This document shows positions 7,331 to 15,116 of a stretch of 64,000 nt of DNA, piece after piece. The DNA is from Burkholderiales bacterium (GTDB lineage: Bacteria; Pseudomonadota; Gammaproteobacteria; Burkholderiales; Burkholderiaceae_D), in NCBI GenBank assembly GCA_016177875.1, contig JACOUL010000036.1, positions 1 through 64,000 on the forward strand, in the 5' to 3' direction. The position numbers were made by a program, and so were the translations under genes. The stretch's first letter is position 1; each line of letters opens with the position of its first letter. The notes beneath the pieces were generated by a model that worked only from the letters and a program-made list of their open reading frames with translations, was not told the origin of the DNA and ran no database searches.

Positions 7331-7512
7331 TGTCATGCAAACAAACGACGCATTTACTGTCGCAGCAAATGGATCGCGAGCTATCGGTAAAGGAGCGCAT
7401 GTCGCTGAAATTTCACTTGATGATGTGCACCGGCTGCACCAACTTCAAAAATAATATGCGGTTTTTACGGAAAACCTGCGAACGCGTCGTTAGCGACGTC
7501 AAGTCGGAATAA
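7327..7512 (+). CDS. Zinc-finger (zf-HC2) anti-sigma factor, 61 aa
   Basis: A short protein with the zinc-binding anti-sigma pattern: Cys near the N-terminus (MMSCKQTTHLLSQQMDREL) and HLMMCTGC, i.e. H-x3-C-x2-C. It has no transmembrane segment, so it is a soluble anti-sigma factor, expected to hold the ECF factor and release it on a thiol-reactive or metal signal. Start ATG 7327 overlaps the sigma gene stop (ATGA), a standard coupling. Arsenite or mercury attack on the zinc cysteines would be a simple induction route; that is inference. Confidence 0.88.
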   Translation: MMSCKQTTHLLSQQMDRELSVKERMSLKFHLMMCTGCTNFKNNMRFLRKTCERVVSDVKSE

Positions 7513-7517
7513 GTCCG

Positions 7518-7546
7518 TTGTAAGAATTTCGAGCTTCCCGCGTTTA
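7518..7546 (+). promoter_or_regulatory. Predicted ECF promoter of the phosphorylase gene
   Basis: TTGTAAG (7518-7524) and CGTTTA (7541-7546), 16 nt apart, followed by the start codon at 7576. Identical boxes to the proximal merT copy. Confidence 0.7.
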
Positions 7547-7575
7547 ATGGAAAAGTTAAATGAAAGGGAATTCAT

Positions 7576-8421
7576 ATGCTCGCGATTATCGGCGGCACCG
7601 GCGTCTATCAAATCGACGGACTGGATACGCTTGAGGCAACCGGGGTTGTCACGCCGTTTGGCTCCCCATCCTCACCGATCATCAAGGGAATGATGGGTGA
7701 CCATGAAGTACTGTTCCTGGCGCGGCACGGCGTACAGCACCAGTACTTGCCGCATGAAGTTAATTATCGCGCCAATATTTACGCGCTTAAATCGCTGGGA
7801 GCGACCCAGATCATCGGCATTTCCGCCGTCGGCAGCCTGCGAGAAGAGATCGCGCCGGGCGACTTAGCGATGCCCGGCCAGTATTTCGACTGGACCAAGG
7901 GGCGCCGGGCGTCGACTTTTTTCGGCGAGGGAATCGCGGCCCACGTTTCCACCGCCAATCCCGTCAGCAGGCAGCTTGTCCAATGGGTGCGCGCGCACGC
8001 GGATAAACTTGGCATGCGCCTTCACACCGATGTCACGTACGCCTGCATCGAAGGCCCGCGCTTGGGCACGCGCGCCGAGAGTCATTTTCTGCGGCAGGCG
8101 GGATGCGATATCGTCGGCATGACGAACGTACCCGAGGCGTTCCTCGCGCGCGAGGCGCAAATCTGCTATGCGACGATCGGTATTGCGACCGATTACGACT
8201 GTTGGATGGAAGACCCATCCAGGCATGTGACGGCCTGTTCGATTTTCACGCTGTACCGGCAAAGCCTGGAAAGGATGAGCCATTTGTTGCAAACACTCAC
8301 GCGCGATGCGCTGCCGCCCGAAGAACCCGATACACGCAACGCGCTTTCATACGCACTGTTGACGCCGGAAGACGCATTGACCGATGCTCAAAAGCAGTGG
8401 CTGGCCGTGCTGCGTCGATAA
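7576..8421 (+). CDS. 5'-methylthioadenosine phosphorylase family protein
   Basis: 281 residues of the MTAP/purine nucleoside phosphorylase family: IIGGTGVYQIDGL at the start, LARHGVQHQYLPHEVNYRAN (phosphate and ribose site), AVGSLREEIAPGD, and the purine-site stretch YACIEGPRLGTRAES with GMTNVPEAFLAREA. The family splits the N-glycosidic bond of 5'-modified adenosines with phosphate. In an arsenosugar locus the fitting substrate would be the 5'-deoxy-5'-arsinoyl-adenosine made by ArsS, releasing adenine and an arsinoyl-ribose phosphate; ordinary methylthioadenosine salvage is the alternative. AAAGGGA precedes ATG 7576. The gene has its own ECF-type promoter. Confidence 0.88.
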   Translation: MLAIIGGTGVYQIDGLDTLEATGVVTPFGSPSSPIIKGMMGDHEVLFLARHGVQHQYLPHEVNYRANIYALKSLGATQIIGISAVGSLREEIAPGDLAMPGQYFDWTKGRRASTFFGEGIAAHVSTANPVSRQLVQWVRAHADKLGMRLHTDVTYACIEGPRLGTRAESHFLRQAGCDIVGMTNVPEAFLAREAQICYATIGIATDYDCWMEDPSRHVTACSIFTLYRQSLERMSHLLQTLTRDALPPEEPDTRNALSYALLTPEDALTDAQKQWLAVLRR

Positions 8422-8435
8422 CGCGCTTCACGCGT

Positions 8436-8876
8436 CTATTTCAATGCAGCGCCCATCAAGGCACCGATACCCATGATCGGCTTCATCAGGCCGTCCGGCA
8501 ATGTAAACCGCTCCTGCAGATAGATGGGATCGTTATAGCTGAGCCAGACCTTGCCTTCGCCATCTTCCCATGCGAGCGCTTTGAGAGGCAAATCGATTGC
8601 GGTTAAAGGTACGGCATTCATGATCGGCGTGCCTGCCTTGGGATTGCCGAAGATAAGCAACTGGGCGGGGCGCATCTTGAGCCCGGCTTTCGCCGCTTCG
8701 CCCGCATGATCGATTTTGGCAAAGATCGTGATGCCCTTTTCTTTCAAGACGGTTTCCAGACGATTCATCGTTTCGCCAACGGAATAAGGACTTGGCTTGG
8801 AAACGATGCCGGCATCTGCAGCGAAAGTGGAGATGGAAACGATCCACAGCAGCATGGCAAACAAGGTTCGTCGCAT
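8436..8876 (-). CDS. DUF302 family secreted protein
   Basis: 146 residues from ATG 8876, chosen for CACGGAGG upstream and because it begins with a clear signal peptide (MRRTLFAMLLWIVSISTFA). The mature part is one DUF302 domain: SVGETMNRLETVLKEKGITIF, KIDHAGEAAKAGLKMRPAQLLIFGNPKAGTP split over two strands, and the late PDG. The domain's biochemical function is unknown. It is transcribed against the arsenosugar genes, convergent with the phosphorylase and divergent from arsS. Confidence 0.85.
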   Translation of the reverse strand: MRRTLFAMLLWIVSISTFAADAGIVSKPSPYSVGETMNRLETVLKEKGITIFAKIDHAGEAAKAGLKMRPAQLLIFGNPKAGTPIMNAVPLTAIDLPLKALAWEDGEGKVWLSYNDPIYLQERFTLPDGLMKPIMGIGALMGAALK

Positions 8877-8912
8877 CAATAACCTCCGTGATTGAAATTT
8901 TTGGTCAATCGA

Positions 8913-8941
8913 TTGTAAGAATTTGCGGCCCGCTCCGTTCA
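8913..8941 (+). promoter_or_regulatory. Predicted ECF promoter of arsS
   Basis: TTGTAAG (8913-8919) and CGTTCA (8936-8941) separated by 16 nt. Expected start of transcription lies about 20-25 nt before ATG 8971. Confidence 0.7.
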
Positions 8942-8970
8942 ATGTTTAAACCGACTATTTGAGTGACATC

Positions 8971-9936
8971 ATGCACGCGACCTATCCATTGCTAAGGAGC
9001 ACCGATTTCCCGGAAATCCGGCGCAAGGCGCTGGATACCTTGCAAGTCAACCTTGGCTACAAGTGCAACCAGACCTGTCAGCATTGTCATGTGAATGCCG
9101 GCCCGACGCGCAAAGAGATGATGGATGAAGAGACGATCGATCTCGTGCTGCAAGTGTTGAAAACGCGGCGCCTGACGACGCTGGATCTGACCGGCGGTGC
9201 ACCCGAAATGAATCCGCATTTCCGCCATCTGGTTCGTGAAGCATGCACGCTGGGCGTGCGCGTGATCGACCGCTGCAATCTCACCATTCTGTCGGAACCG
9301 GGATATGAGGGCTTGGCGGCGTTTTTGGCCAACCACCAAGTGGAGATCACCGCTTCCCTGCCCTGCTACGCTGAAGGAAACGTCGACCGGCAACGCGGCG
9401 ACGGCGTATTCAAAAGAAGCATTGAGGCCCTACGCCTCTTGAATGCTGCCGGTTACGGCCAACCGAACAGCGGGCTGGAGTTAAGCCTGGTCTACAACCC
9501 GCAAGGTCCCTCCTTGCCACCGGACCAGCAGAAGCTGGAAACCGATTACAAGCGCGAGCTGGCCGATCGCTTCGGCATCGTCTTCAATCGGCTCTATGTG
9601 CTGGCCAATATGCCGATCCAACGCTTCGGCAGCATGCTGATCTCGAAAGGCCAGTTCGCTGACTACATGCGGCTGCTGAAGCACAACTTCAGCGCAGCCA
9701 ACCTCGACGCCGTGATGTGCCGCACCTTGATCAGCGTGGATTGGCAAGGCTACCTGTACGACTGCGACTTCAACCAGATGCTGCACTTGCCGTCGAAGCT
9801 GCGCGGCATCGCCCGTCCGCACTTGCGGGATCTGATCGGGGCCGAGGTCGAAGGCCGGCCGATCGTCGTGGCCGACCATTGCTACGGCTGCACGGCGGGG
9901 CAAGGCAGCAGTTGCGGCGGCGCGCTGGCGGCGTAA
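8971..9936 (+). CDS. arsS: Arsenosugar biosynthesis radical SAM protein ArsS
   Basis: 321 residues from ATG 8971 (an in-frame TTG at 8959 is less likely given the promoter position). The radical-SAM cluster motif is CNQTCQHC (Cys32, Cys36, Cys39), followed by TLDLTGGAPEMN. The C-terminal part holds extra cysteines (VMCRT, YDCDFNQML) and ends CYGCTAGQGSSCGG, as in the radical SAM/Cys-rich family. ArsS couples dimethylarsenic to the 5'-deoxyadenosyl group of SAM, a committed step to arsenosugars in cyanobacteria; the same role is inferred here because ArsM, two TIGR0428x glycosyltransferases and a nucleoside phosphorylase are in the same locus. Confidence 0.93.
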   Translation: MHATYPLLRSTDFPEIRRKALDTLQVNLGYKCNQTCQHCHVNAGPTRKEMMDEETIDLVLQVLKTRRLTTLDLTGGAPEMNPHFRHLVREACTLGVRVIDRCNLTILSEPGYEGLAAFLANHQVEITASLPCYAEGNVDRQRGDGVFKRSIEALRLLNAAGYGQPNSGLELSLVYNPQGPSLPPDQQKLETDYKRELADRFGIVFNRLYVLANMPIQRFGSMLISKGQFADYMRLLKHNFSAANLDAVMCRTLISVDWQGYLYDCDFNQMLHLPSKLRGIARPHLRDLIGAEVEGRPIVVADHCYGCTAGQGSSCGGALAA

Positions 9937-9965
9937 GCGGACATCCTCACACCCGGCACGCAAAA

Positions 9966-12107
9966 ATGAAAAAAAATAAGCTCATTCTCCTAGCCATACT
10001 AGCCGCCGCCGTCGCTGCCTTCTTTTTCTTCGACTTGGGACAATATCTCGACTTGGCGTTTTTAAAATCCAGTCAGCGCACATTTGAGGCGTACCATCAC
10101 GCCCACCCCACACAGGCGGTCGCGCTATTTATCGGTCTCTATATTTTTGTTGCGGCGCTGTCGCTTCCCGGCGCGGCAGTGATGACGCTGGCGGGCGGCG
10201 CACTGTTCGGGCTGTGGCTCGGCAGCTTGGCGGTGTCGTTTGCATCGGCGATCGGGGCTACCCTCGCATTTCTGGCATCGCGCTACCTGTTGCGCGACTG
10301 GGTCAGAGACCATTTTCGTCAGAAGCTCGACGCAATCGATACGGGTATCGAACGCGACGGTGCCTTCTACTTGTTCACATTGCGGCTGGTGCCGGCATTT
10401 CCCTTTTTCGCGGTCAATCTCTTGATGGGGCTGACCAAGATCCGTACCTGGACGTATTACTGGGTCAGCCAGATCGGCATGCTGGCCGGGACCATCGTCT
10501 ACGTCAACGCCGGCACGCAACTGGCGCACATCGACAGCCTGCGCGGCATCCTCTCGCCGGCCCTGCTCGGTTCGTTCGTGTTGCTCGGCCTGTTTCCGCT
10601 CGTTGCCAAAAAGCTGGTGGAGACGATCAAGGCGCAACAAGTCTATAAAAATTGGAAGAAGCCGGCTCGTTTTGACCGCAACCTGGTGGTGATCGGCGGC
10701 GGCGCCGCAGGCTTGGTGACGTCGTATATTGCTGCGGCAGTCAAGGCCAAAGTGACGCTCATCGAAGGCCATAAGATGGGCGGCGATTGCTTGAATTTCG
10801 GCTGCGTTCCCTCGAAGGCGCTGATCCGCTCGGCGAAATTCATCAAGCAGGCGAAAAATTCGCGCGCGCTTGGGATTGCAAAGACCAATGTTACGTTCGA
10901 TTTTGCCGACGTGATGGCGCGTATCCATCGCGTGATCGGCACAGTCGAGCCGCACGATTCTGTCGAGCGCTATACGAAGCTGGGCGTCGACGTCATCCAG
11001 GGAAGAGCGAAGATCGTCTCGCCCTGGGAAGTCGAGGTTGACGGGAAGCGCCTGACCACCCGTTCCATCGTGATCGCCACCGGCGCGCGGCCCGTGGTGC
11101 CACCCATCTCCGGCCTCGACGATGTCGGCTACCTTACTTCGGACACCTTGTGGACCTTGAAGGAACTTCCCAAGCGATTGGTGGTGCTCGGCGGCGGCCC
11201 GATCGGCTGTGAACTGGCGCAAGCCTTCGCGCGCTTCGGCAGCGAAGTCACCCAGGTCGAACGAACGCATCGCTTGGTGGTGCGTGAGGATCCCGACGTG
11301 GCCGCAGTGGTCGAGCAGGCGCTGGCAGCGGATGGCGTCACCATACTGACCGGCCACGACGCAGTGCGTTGCGCGCGCGAAGGCGGGATCAAACGCCTGT
11401 TCGTGCGCAAGACCGGCGATGCGCGTGAGACAGCGATCGAATTCGATGTACTGCTGTGCGCGGTCGGCCGCATCGCCCGCACCGAAGGTTACGGGTTGGA
11501 AGAGCTGGGTATTTCGCTCACGGATCGCAAGACCATAGCAACCGATGCCTACCTGCAAACGCTATACCAGAATATCTACGCCTGCGGCGATGTCGCCGGG
11601 CCGTATCAATTCACCCATACCGCCGCGCACCAGGCGTGGTATGCGGCAGTCAATGCGCTGTTCGGCAGATTCAAGCGCTTTCGCGCCGATTACCGCGTGA
11701 TCCCCTGGTGCACTTTTACCGCGCCGGAAGTCGCTCGCGTCGGCTTGTCGGAGCAGGAGGCAAAGGAAAAGCAAATCGCCTACGAAGCGACGCGTTTCGA
11801 TATCGCCGATCTGGATCGCGCGATTGCCGACGAATCCGCGCACGGTTTCGTGAAAGTGCTCACCGAGCCGGGCAAGGACAAGATACTCGGCGTGACGATC
11901 GTGGGTGAACATGCCGGCGACCTGCTCGCGGAATACGTGCTGGCGATGAAGCATGGGCTGGGGCTGAACAAGATACTCGGCACCATCCACACCTACCCGA
12001 CGCTGGCGGAAGCAAACAAGTACGCAGCGGGCGAATGGAAGCGCGCGCATGCGCCGGAAAAGCTGCTCGCGTGGGTGGCTCGCTACCACACCTGGCGCCT
12101 ACATTGA
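9966..12107 (+). CDS. TVP38/TMEM64 membrane domain fused to pyridine nucleotide-disulfide oxidoreductase
   Basis: 713 residues from ATG 9966. Residues 1-215 form a TVP38/TMEM64 (SNARE-associated/DedA-like) membrane domain with ALSLPGAAVMTLAGGALFG and TLRLVPAFPFFAVNLLMG. Residues 238-713 are a MerA/lipoamide-dehydrogenase-like flavoenzyme: FAD site VVIGGGAAGL, redox pair Cys275/Cys280 in GGDCLNFGCVPSKA, NAD(P) site VVLGGGPIGCELAQ, ACGDVAG, and dimer motif HTYPT. It lacks MerA's N-terminal HMA domain and terminal vicinal cysteines, so it should not be called mercuric reductase. Role in the arsenosugar pathway is unknown; a membrane-bound reductase of an arsenic intermediate is a guess. It follows arsS by 29 bases. 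Confidence 0.9.
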   Translation: MKKNKLILLAILAAAVAAFFFFDLGQYLDLAFLKSSQRTFEAYHHAHPTQAVALFIGLYIFVAALSLPGAAVMTLAGGALFGLWLGSLAVSFASAIGATLAFLASRYLLRDWVRDHFRQKLDAIDTGIERDGAFYLFTLRLVPAFPFFAVNLLMGLTKIRTWTYYWVSQIGMLAGTIVYVNAGTQLAHIDSLRGILSPALLGSFVLLGLFPLVAKKLVETIKAQQVYKNWKKPARFDRNLVVIGGGAAGLVTSYIAAAVKAKVTLIEGHKMGGDCLNFGCVPSKALIRSAKFIKQAKNSRALGIAKTNVTFDFADVMARIHRVIGTVEPHDSVERYTKLGVDVIQGRAKIVSPWEVEVDGKRLTTRSIVIATGARPVVPPISGLDDVGYLTSDTLWTLKELPKRLVVLGGGPIGCELAQAFARFGSEVTQVERTHRLVVREDPDVAAVVEQALAADGVTILTGHDAVRCAREGGIKRLFVRKTGDARETAIEFDVLLCAVGRIARTEGYGLEELGISLTDRKTIATDAYLQTLYQNIYACGDVAGPYQFTHTAAHQAWYAAVNALFGRFKRFRADYRVIPWCTFTAPEVARVGLSEQEAKEKQIAYEATRFDIADLDRAIADESAHGFVKVLTEPGKDKILGVTIVGEHAGDLLAEYVLAMKHGLGLNKILGTIHTYPTLAEANKYAAGEWKRAHAPEKLLAWVARYHTWRLH

Positions 12108-12126
12108 TTAACAAGGGAGAACGCAA

Positions 12127-12591
12127 ATGAGCAACGGAAAAAGAGTATTGCTGGCAAGGCCTCATCCCTTCATTGTGGCCGATATGAAGCCTTTGCTGCT
12201 GCGAGCCGGCTTTGTGCCGTCGCCGCTTTCGGCATTGGCGGAAATTGCCGCCGGGGCTGCCACCGGCGCGAAAGGCGCGGTCATCTCGATCGCCTTGTCC
12301 TCGCCCATTCCTGAGAGCGCGGAAACGGTGTTTGCAGCACTGCGCCAGCATGTGCCACGCTTGCCTATCTTATTCGCCGGGCTGGTGGACTTCGAAACGG
12401 CGCGTCGCACGATAGACCGTATTTTGCATGACCATGCGGCGCAAGCAACCGTGACTCCGGTCGAAGCGATCATGGATGCTCGCACAGTCTTGGGCAAGCC
12501 ACATACATATTTATATCTTGGAAAGGAAACGCTCAAGACGGATGCCGGTGCGGCGTTGGCGGAGCGCGCGCTCGCCCGCCATTTTGTTTAG
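12127..12591 (+). CDS. Receiver-like protein of unknown function, 154 aa
   Basis: The start resembles a response-regulator receiver (RVLLARPHPFIVADMKPLL-like, followed by a helix and a strand AVISIAL), but the usual acidic pocket and phospho-acceptor Asp are not evident: RVLLARP replaces the Asp pair, and the third strand carries Ser. A later LPILFAGLV and a C-terminal Lys occur where a receiver would have them. I read it as a degenerate receiver, or another Rossmann-like protein. AAGGGAG precedes ATG 12127. It is followed by an HD-GYP gene, separated by a short inverted-repeat element. Function unknown. Confidence 0.6.
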   Translation: MSNGKRVLLARPHPFIVADMKPLLLRAGFVPSPLSALAEIAAGAATGAKGAVISIALSSPIPESAETVFAALRQHVPRLPILFAGLVDFETARRTIDRILHDHAAQATVTPVEAIMDARTVLGKPHTYLYLGKETLKTDAGAALAERALARHFV

Positions 12592-12663
12592 GCAACGCTT
12601 ATTAAGTGTAGCGAACGGCGCAAATCGCGGATTGCGCCGCGCAGTAACTTATTCAGCGTTGCC
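12591..12663. mobile_element. MITE-like inverted-repeat element, 73 bp
   Basis: Ends GGCAACGCT and AGCGTTGCC are perfectly inverted; extending inward, 15 of 17 bases pair. The centre is a second hairpin (CGGCGCAA and TTGCGCCG). TTA flanks both sides (12588-12590 and 12664-12666), as expected of a target duplication. It sits exactly at the stop codon of the receiver-like gene: removing it with one TTA leaves the TAG stop intact and brings the next gene to within about 25 bases. Confidence 0.55.
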
Positions 12664-12691
12664 TTAGATCAATCGAAACAGGAGCCCTTCC

Positions 12692-13564
12692 ATGATCAAT
12701 ACTTCCGACATGTTGAAAAGTCTGCTGGTAATGGCATGGCTGGTCGAAGCACGCGACCCGTACACCGGTGGACATTTGTGGCGGGTATCCCGCTTTTCTC
12801 GTCTTCTCGCTACCGCCGTTGGCCTCGATGATACGCAAGTCGCGCGTATCGCCTTGGGAGGTTTCTTGCACGATCTCGGCAAGATCGGCATTCCGGATGC
12901 GATCCTGCGCAAACCAGGCTTTTTATCCGACGAAGAAACCGCAGTGATTCGCACTCATCCGGAAATCGGCATGCGTGCGCTCGCCCTGCATCCCCTGGCG
13001 TCCCTCGTGCACGACGCGATTCTGTCGCATCACGAACGGCCAGACGGCACCGGCTACCCGCACGCCTTGCCCGGTAAGGATGTCCCGCTCGACGCCCGCA
13101 TCGTCGGCATTTGCGACGCATTCGACGCAATGACGAGTTCGCGCCCGTACCGGCGCGGTATGCCCATTGAAGATGCATTGAAAATTATTGAAAATCACCT
13201 CGGACGGCAATTCGACGTTGAACTGGGGCGGGAATTTGTCACCATGGGACGCGATGGCATCTTGAACCACATCGTCGGCCATAGCGATGACGGCATTCCC
13301 TTGCGCCAGTGTCCCATGTGCGGGCCGACACTGGTATTCAGGCGTGGCCAGGTTCCTGGCTCCCACGTCTACTGCCGCAATTGCTGCGGAGAATTTGCCG
13401 TTGAGCCGGATGCCGGCGGCATCTTGCAAGCTGTCCCTACCGGTAGACAAGGCTCGCCCCGCGCTCTAGAGCCTGAAGTCGATGCTCCGCTGATTGAGCA
13501 GATCGTCGGCGAATCGTGTGCCGTCATCCCCAATGAAGCCTTGCGGCTGGCGGAGCTTGCATGA
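12692..13564 (+). CDS. HD-GYP domain protein with C-terminal zinc ribbon
   Basis: 290 residues. The HD-GYP domain (about 8-185) is complete: HDLGKIGIPDAIL, HHERPDGTGYPHALPGKDVP, CDAFDAMTSSRPYRRG. Such domains hydrolyse cyclic-di-GMP. The C-terminal part adds a four-cysteine module (CPMC at about 208 and CRNC/CCGEF about 20 residues later), probably a zinc ribbon, then a helical tail. There is no receiver or sensor domain, but the gene before it encodes a receiver-like protein that may act as partner. GGAG precedes ATG 12692. Its place inside an arsenosugar operon is unusual. Confidence 0.88.
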   Translation: MINTSDMLKSLLVMAWLVEARDPYTGGHLWRVSRFSRLLATAVGLDDTQVARIALGGFLHDLGKIGIPDAILRKPGFLSDEETAVIRTHPEIGMRALALHPLASLVHDAILSHHERPDGTGYPHALPGKDVPLDARIVGICDAFDAMTSSRPYRRGMPIEDALKIIENHLGRQFDVELGREFVTMGRDGILNHIVGHSDDGIPLRQCPMCGPTLVFRRGQVPGSHVYCRNCCGEFAVEPDAGGILQAVPTGRQGSPRALEPEVDAPLIEQIVGESCAVIPNEALRLAELA

Positions 13565-13821
13565 AGGAATTAACGACTCGGTCAGCAGGCTTCCCTGCGC
13601 GATGCTGTTCCCTGATACGCGTCGCGGCGACGACGCGCATTTTGGTGTCATCTGCGCGCATTGCCTTGGTGGTGGGGCTGCTGCTGAACGGAATTAATCA
13701 AGGCAACGATCTTTGGGAAGGAAAAGCGCTGCATGTTGGCCACTTCCTATTGAATTTTTTCGTTCCCTTTTGCGTCTCCTCTTATAGCGCCGCGAAGAAC
13801 GAATTGAATCGCCGGAAATAG
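13561..13821 (+). CDS. NrtS-like small membrane protein
   Basis: 86 residues, ATG overlapping the HD-GYP stop by four bases. Two hydrophobic segments with ARIALVVGLLLNGINQGNDL and FLLNFFVPFCVSSYSAA match my memory of NrtS, a small nitrate/nitrite transporter family with the NQGD-like motif and PYCVS. The first 25 residues are basic and may be a non-family extension. What such a transporter would do in an arsenosugar operon is unclear; moving an arsenic oxyanion or a methylated product is possible but unproven. Confidence 0.65.
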   Translation: MKELTTRSAGFPARCCSLIRVAATTRILVSSARIALVVGLLLNGINQGNDLWEGKALHVGHFLLNFFVPFCVSSYSAAKNELNRRK

Positions 13822-13830
13822 GAACGTCCC

Positions 13831-14505
13831 ATGCATCTGTCGGTGATCATACCCGTGCTCAATGAAGCTGCGACGATCGAAGCCACACTACGGTCGCTGC
13901 TTCCGATGCGCGAACAAGGCGTGGAAGTGCTCGTTGTCGACGGCGGCAGTACCGATGGGACAGCGGATCTCGCCATGCCGCTGGCGGACTGCGTGATTCA
14001 CGAACAATGCGGCCGTGCGCATCAGATGAACGCCGGTGCTGTAGCGTCGCGCGGCGACATTCTTTTGTTCCTGCATGCCGATACCGTGCTGCCGGAGAGA
14101 GCATGCGAAATGCTGCTTGTCGGGCTGGCAGCATTTCCTCATGCCTGGGGGCGGTTCGACGTGCACATTGCCGGTCGCCCCGCCATGCTCAAGCTCGTCG
14201 CATTCCTGATCAATCTACGATCGCGTTTGTCCGGCATCGCCACCGGCGACCAGGCGATATTCGTCAGGCGGCGAGAATTTTTTGCGGTAGGCGGCTTCCC
14301 TGCGCAGCCACTGATGGAAGACATTGAAATTTCCCGCAAGCTGAAGCGGCGCTCGCTCCCGCTTTGCCTGCGTGCGCGCGTTACGACATCGGGGCGGCGC
14401 TGGGAAAAGCATGGCGTGTGGCGCACTATCTTTTTGATGTGGAACCTGCGCCTGCGCTACTGGTTCGGCGCATCGCCCGAGAAGCTTGCGAAGGCATACC
14501 GATGA
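13831..14505 (+). CDS. Arsenosugar-type family 2 glycosyltransferase (TIGR04283)
   Basis: 224 residues with a GT-A fold: SVIIPVLNEAATIEATLRSL, VDGGSTDGTADLA, the DXD-like LLFLHADTVLP, and GDQAIFVRRREFFAVGGFP with MEDIEISRKLKRR. This pattern fits the TIGR04283 family of transferases found in arsenosugar loci. The sugar donor and acceptor are not known from sequence. It lies nine bases after the NrtS-like gene and overlaps the next gene by four bases, inside one operon. Confidence 0.85.
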   Translation: MHLSVIIPVLNEAATIEATLRSLLPMREQGVEVLVVDGGSTDGTADLAMPLADCVIHEQCGRAHQMNAGAVASRGDILLFLHADTVLPERACEMLLVGLAAFPHAWGRFDVHIAGRPAMLKLVAFLINLRSRLSGIATGDQAIFVRRREFFAVGGFPAQPLMEDIEISRKLKRRSLPLCLRARVTTSGRRWEKHGVWRTIFLMWNLRLRYWFGASPEKLAKAYR

Positions 14506-15116
14506 TATCCGGCTGCGCATTGATCATATTCGCCAAAGCGCCGGTAGCCGGTTTTGCGAAGACGCGATTGGCAAGCGCACTGGGCGACGAGGGAGCCGCA
14601 CGCCTGGCCGGCCGCATGCTGAACGAAACCTTGAAAACCGCGATTGCGGCTGATATCGGCCCGATCGAGCTGTGCTGCGCACCGAACGATGACCATCCGG
14701 CGTTTCGGCAAGCGGCGGCGGAGCATCGCATCAGACTGACGACGCAGGGTGATGGCGATCTCGGCGCGCGCATGCATCGTGCGCTCTCAAGAAGCCTGAT
14801 TGCGCATCGACACGCATTGTTGATCGGCACCGATGCGCTTGGACTTACCCCGCATTATTTGCGCCAGGCGGCGCAACTGCTTTGCTCACATAGGACGGTA
14901 TTTGGGCCGGCTGCCGACGGCGGCTATGTGCTGGTCGGTCTGTCGGAGCCGATCCCTCCTTTGTTCGGAGACATCGAATGGAGCACGCGACATGTCATGG
15001 CGCAAACGCGTGAGCGCCTGCGCCGGCTCGGCGTCGACAGCGCCGAAATACCCACGTTGACCGATGTCGATGAGCCCAACGATTTGCTGCATGTACCCAA
15101 GGAGTGGTTGGAATGA
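14502..15116 (+). CDS. Arsenosugar-type glycosyltransferase (TIGR04282, DUF2064)
   Basis: 204 residues from ATG 14502, which overlaps the previous stop (ATGA). The nucleotidyl/glycosyltransferase fold is seen in LIIFAKAPVAGFAKTRLA, the QGDGDLGARMHRAL region, LLIGTDALGLTPHYL and FGPAADGGYVLVGLS, with the late PTLTDVDEPNDL. This is the TIGR04282/DUF2064 family, which regularly accompanies TIGR04283 enzymes. The pair probably adds or prepares the sugar-derived part of the arsenosugar; details are unknown. Confidence 0.85.
   Translation: MISGCALIIFAKAPVAGFAKTRLASALGDEGAARLAGRMLNETLKTAIAADIGPIELCCAPNDDHPAFRQAAAEHRIRLTTQGDGDLGARMHRALSRSLIAHRHALLIGTDALGLTPHYLRQAAQLLCSHRTVFGPAADGGYVLVGLSEPIPPLFGDIEWSTRHVMAQTRERLRRLGVDSAEIPTLTDVDEPNDLLHVPKEWLE

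Noticed and set aside
10125..11558. Long open frame of 477 codons on the minus strand
   Set aside because: It lies fully opposite the TVP38-oxidoreductase gene, has low-complexity Arg/His/Gln content and no domain; it is a GC-driven shadow.
9966..12107. Calling the flavoenzyme a mercuric reductase (MerA)
   Set aside because: The HMA domain and C-terminal vicinal cysteines are missing, and an unrelated membrane domain is fused in front.
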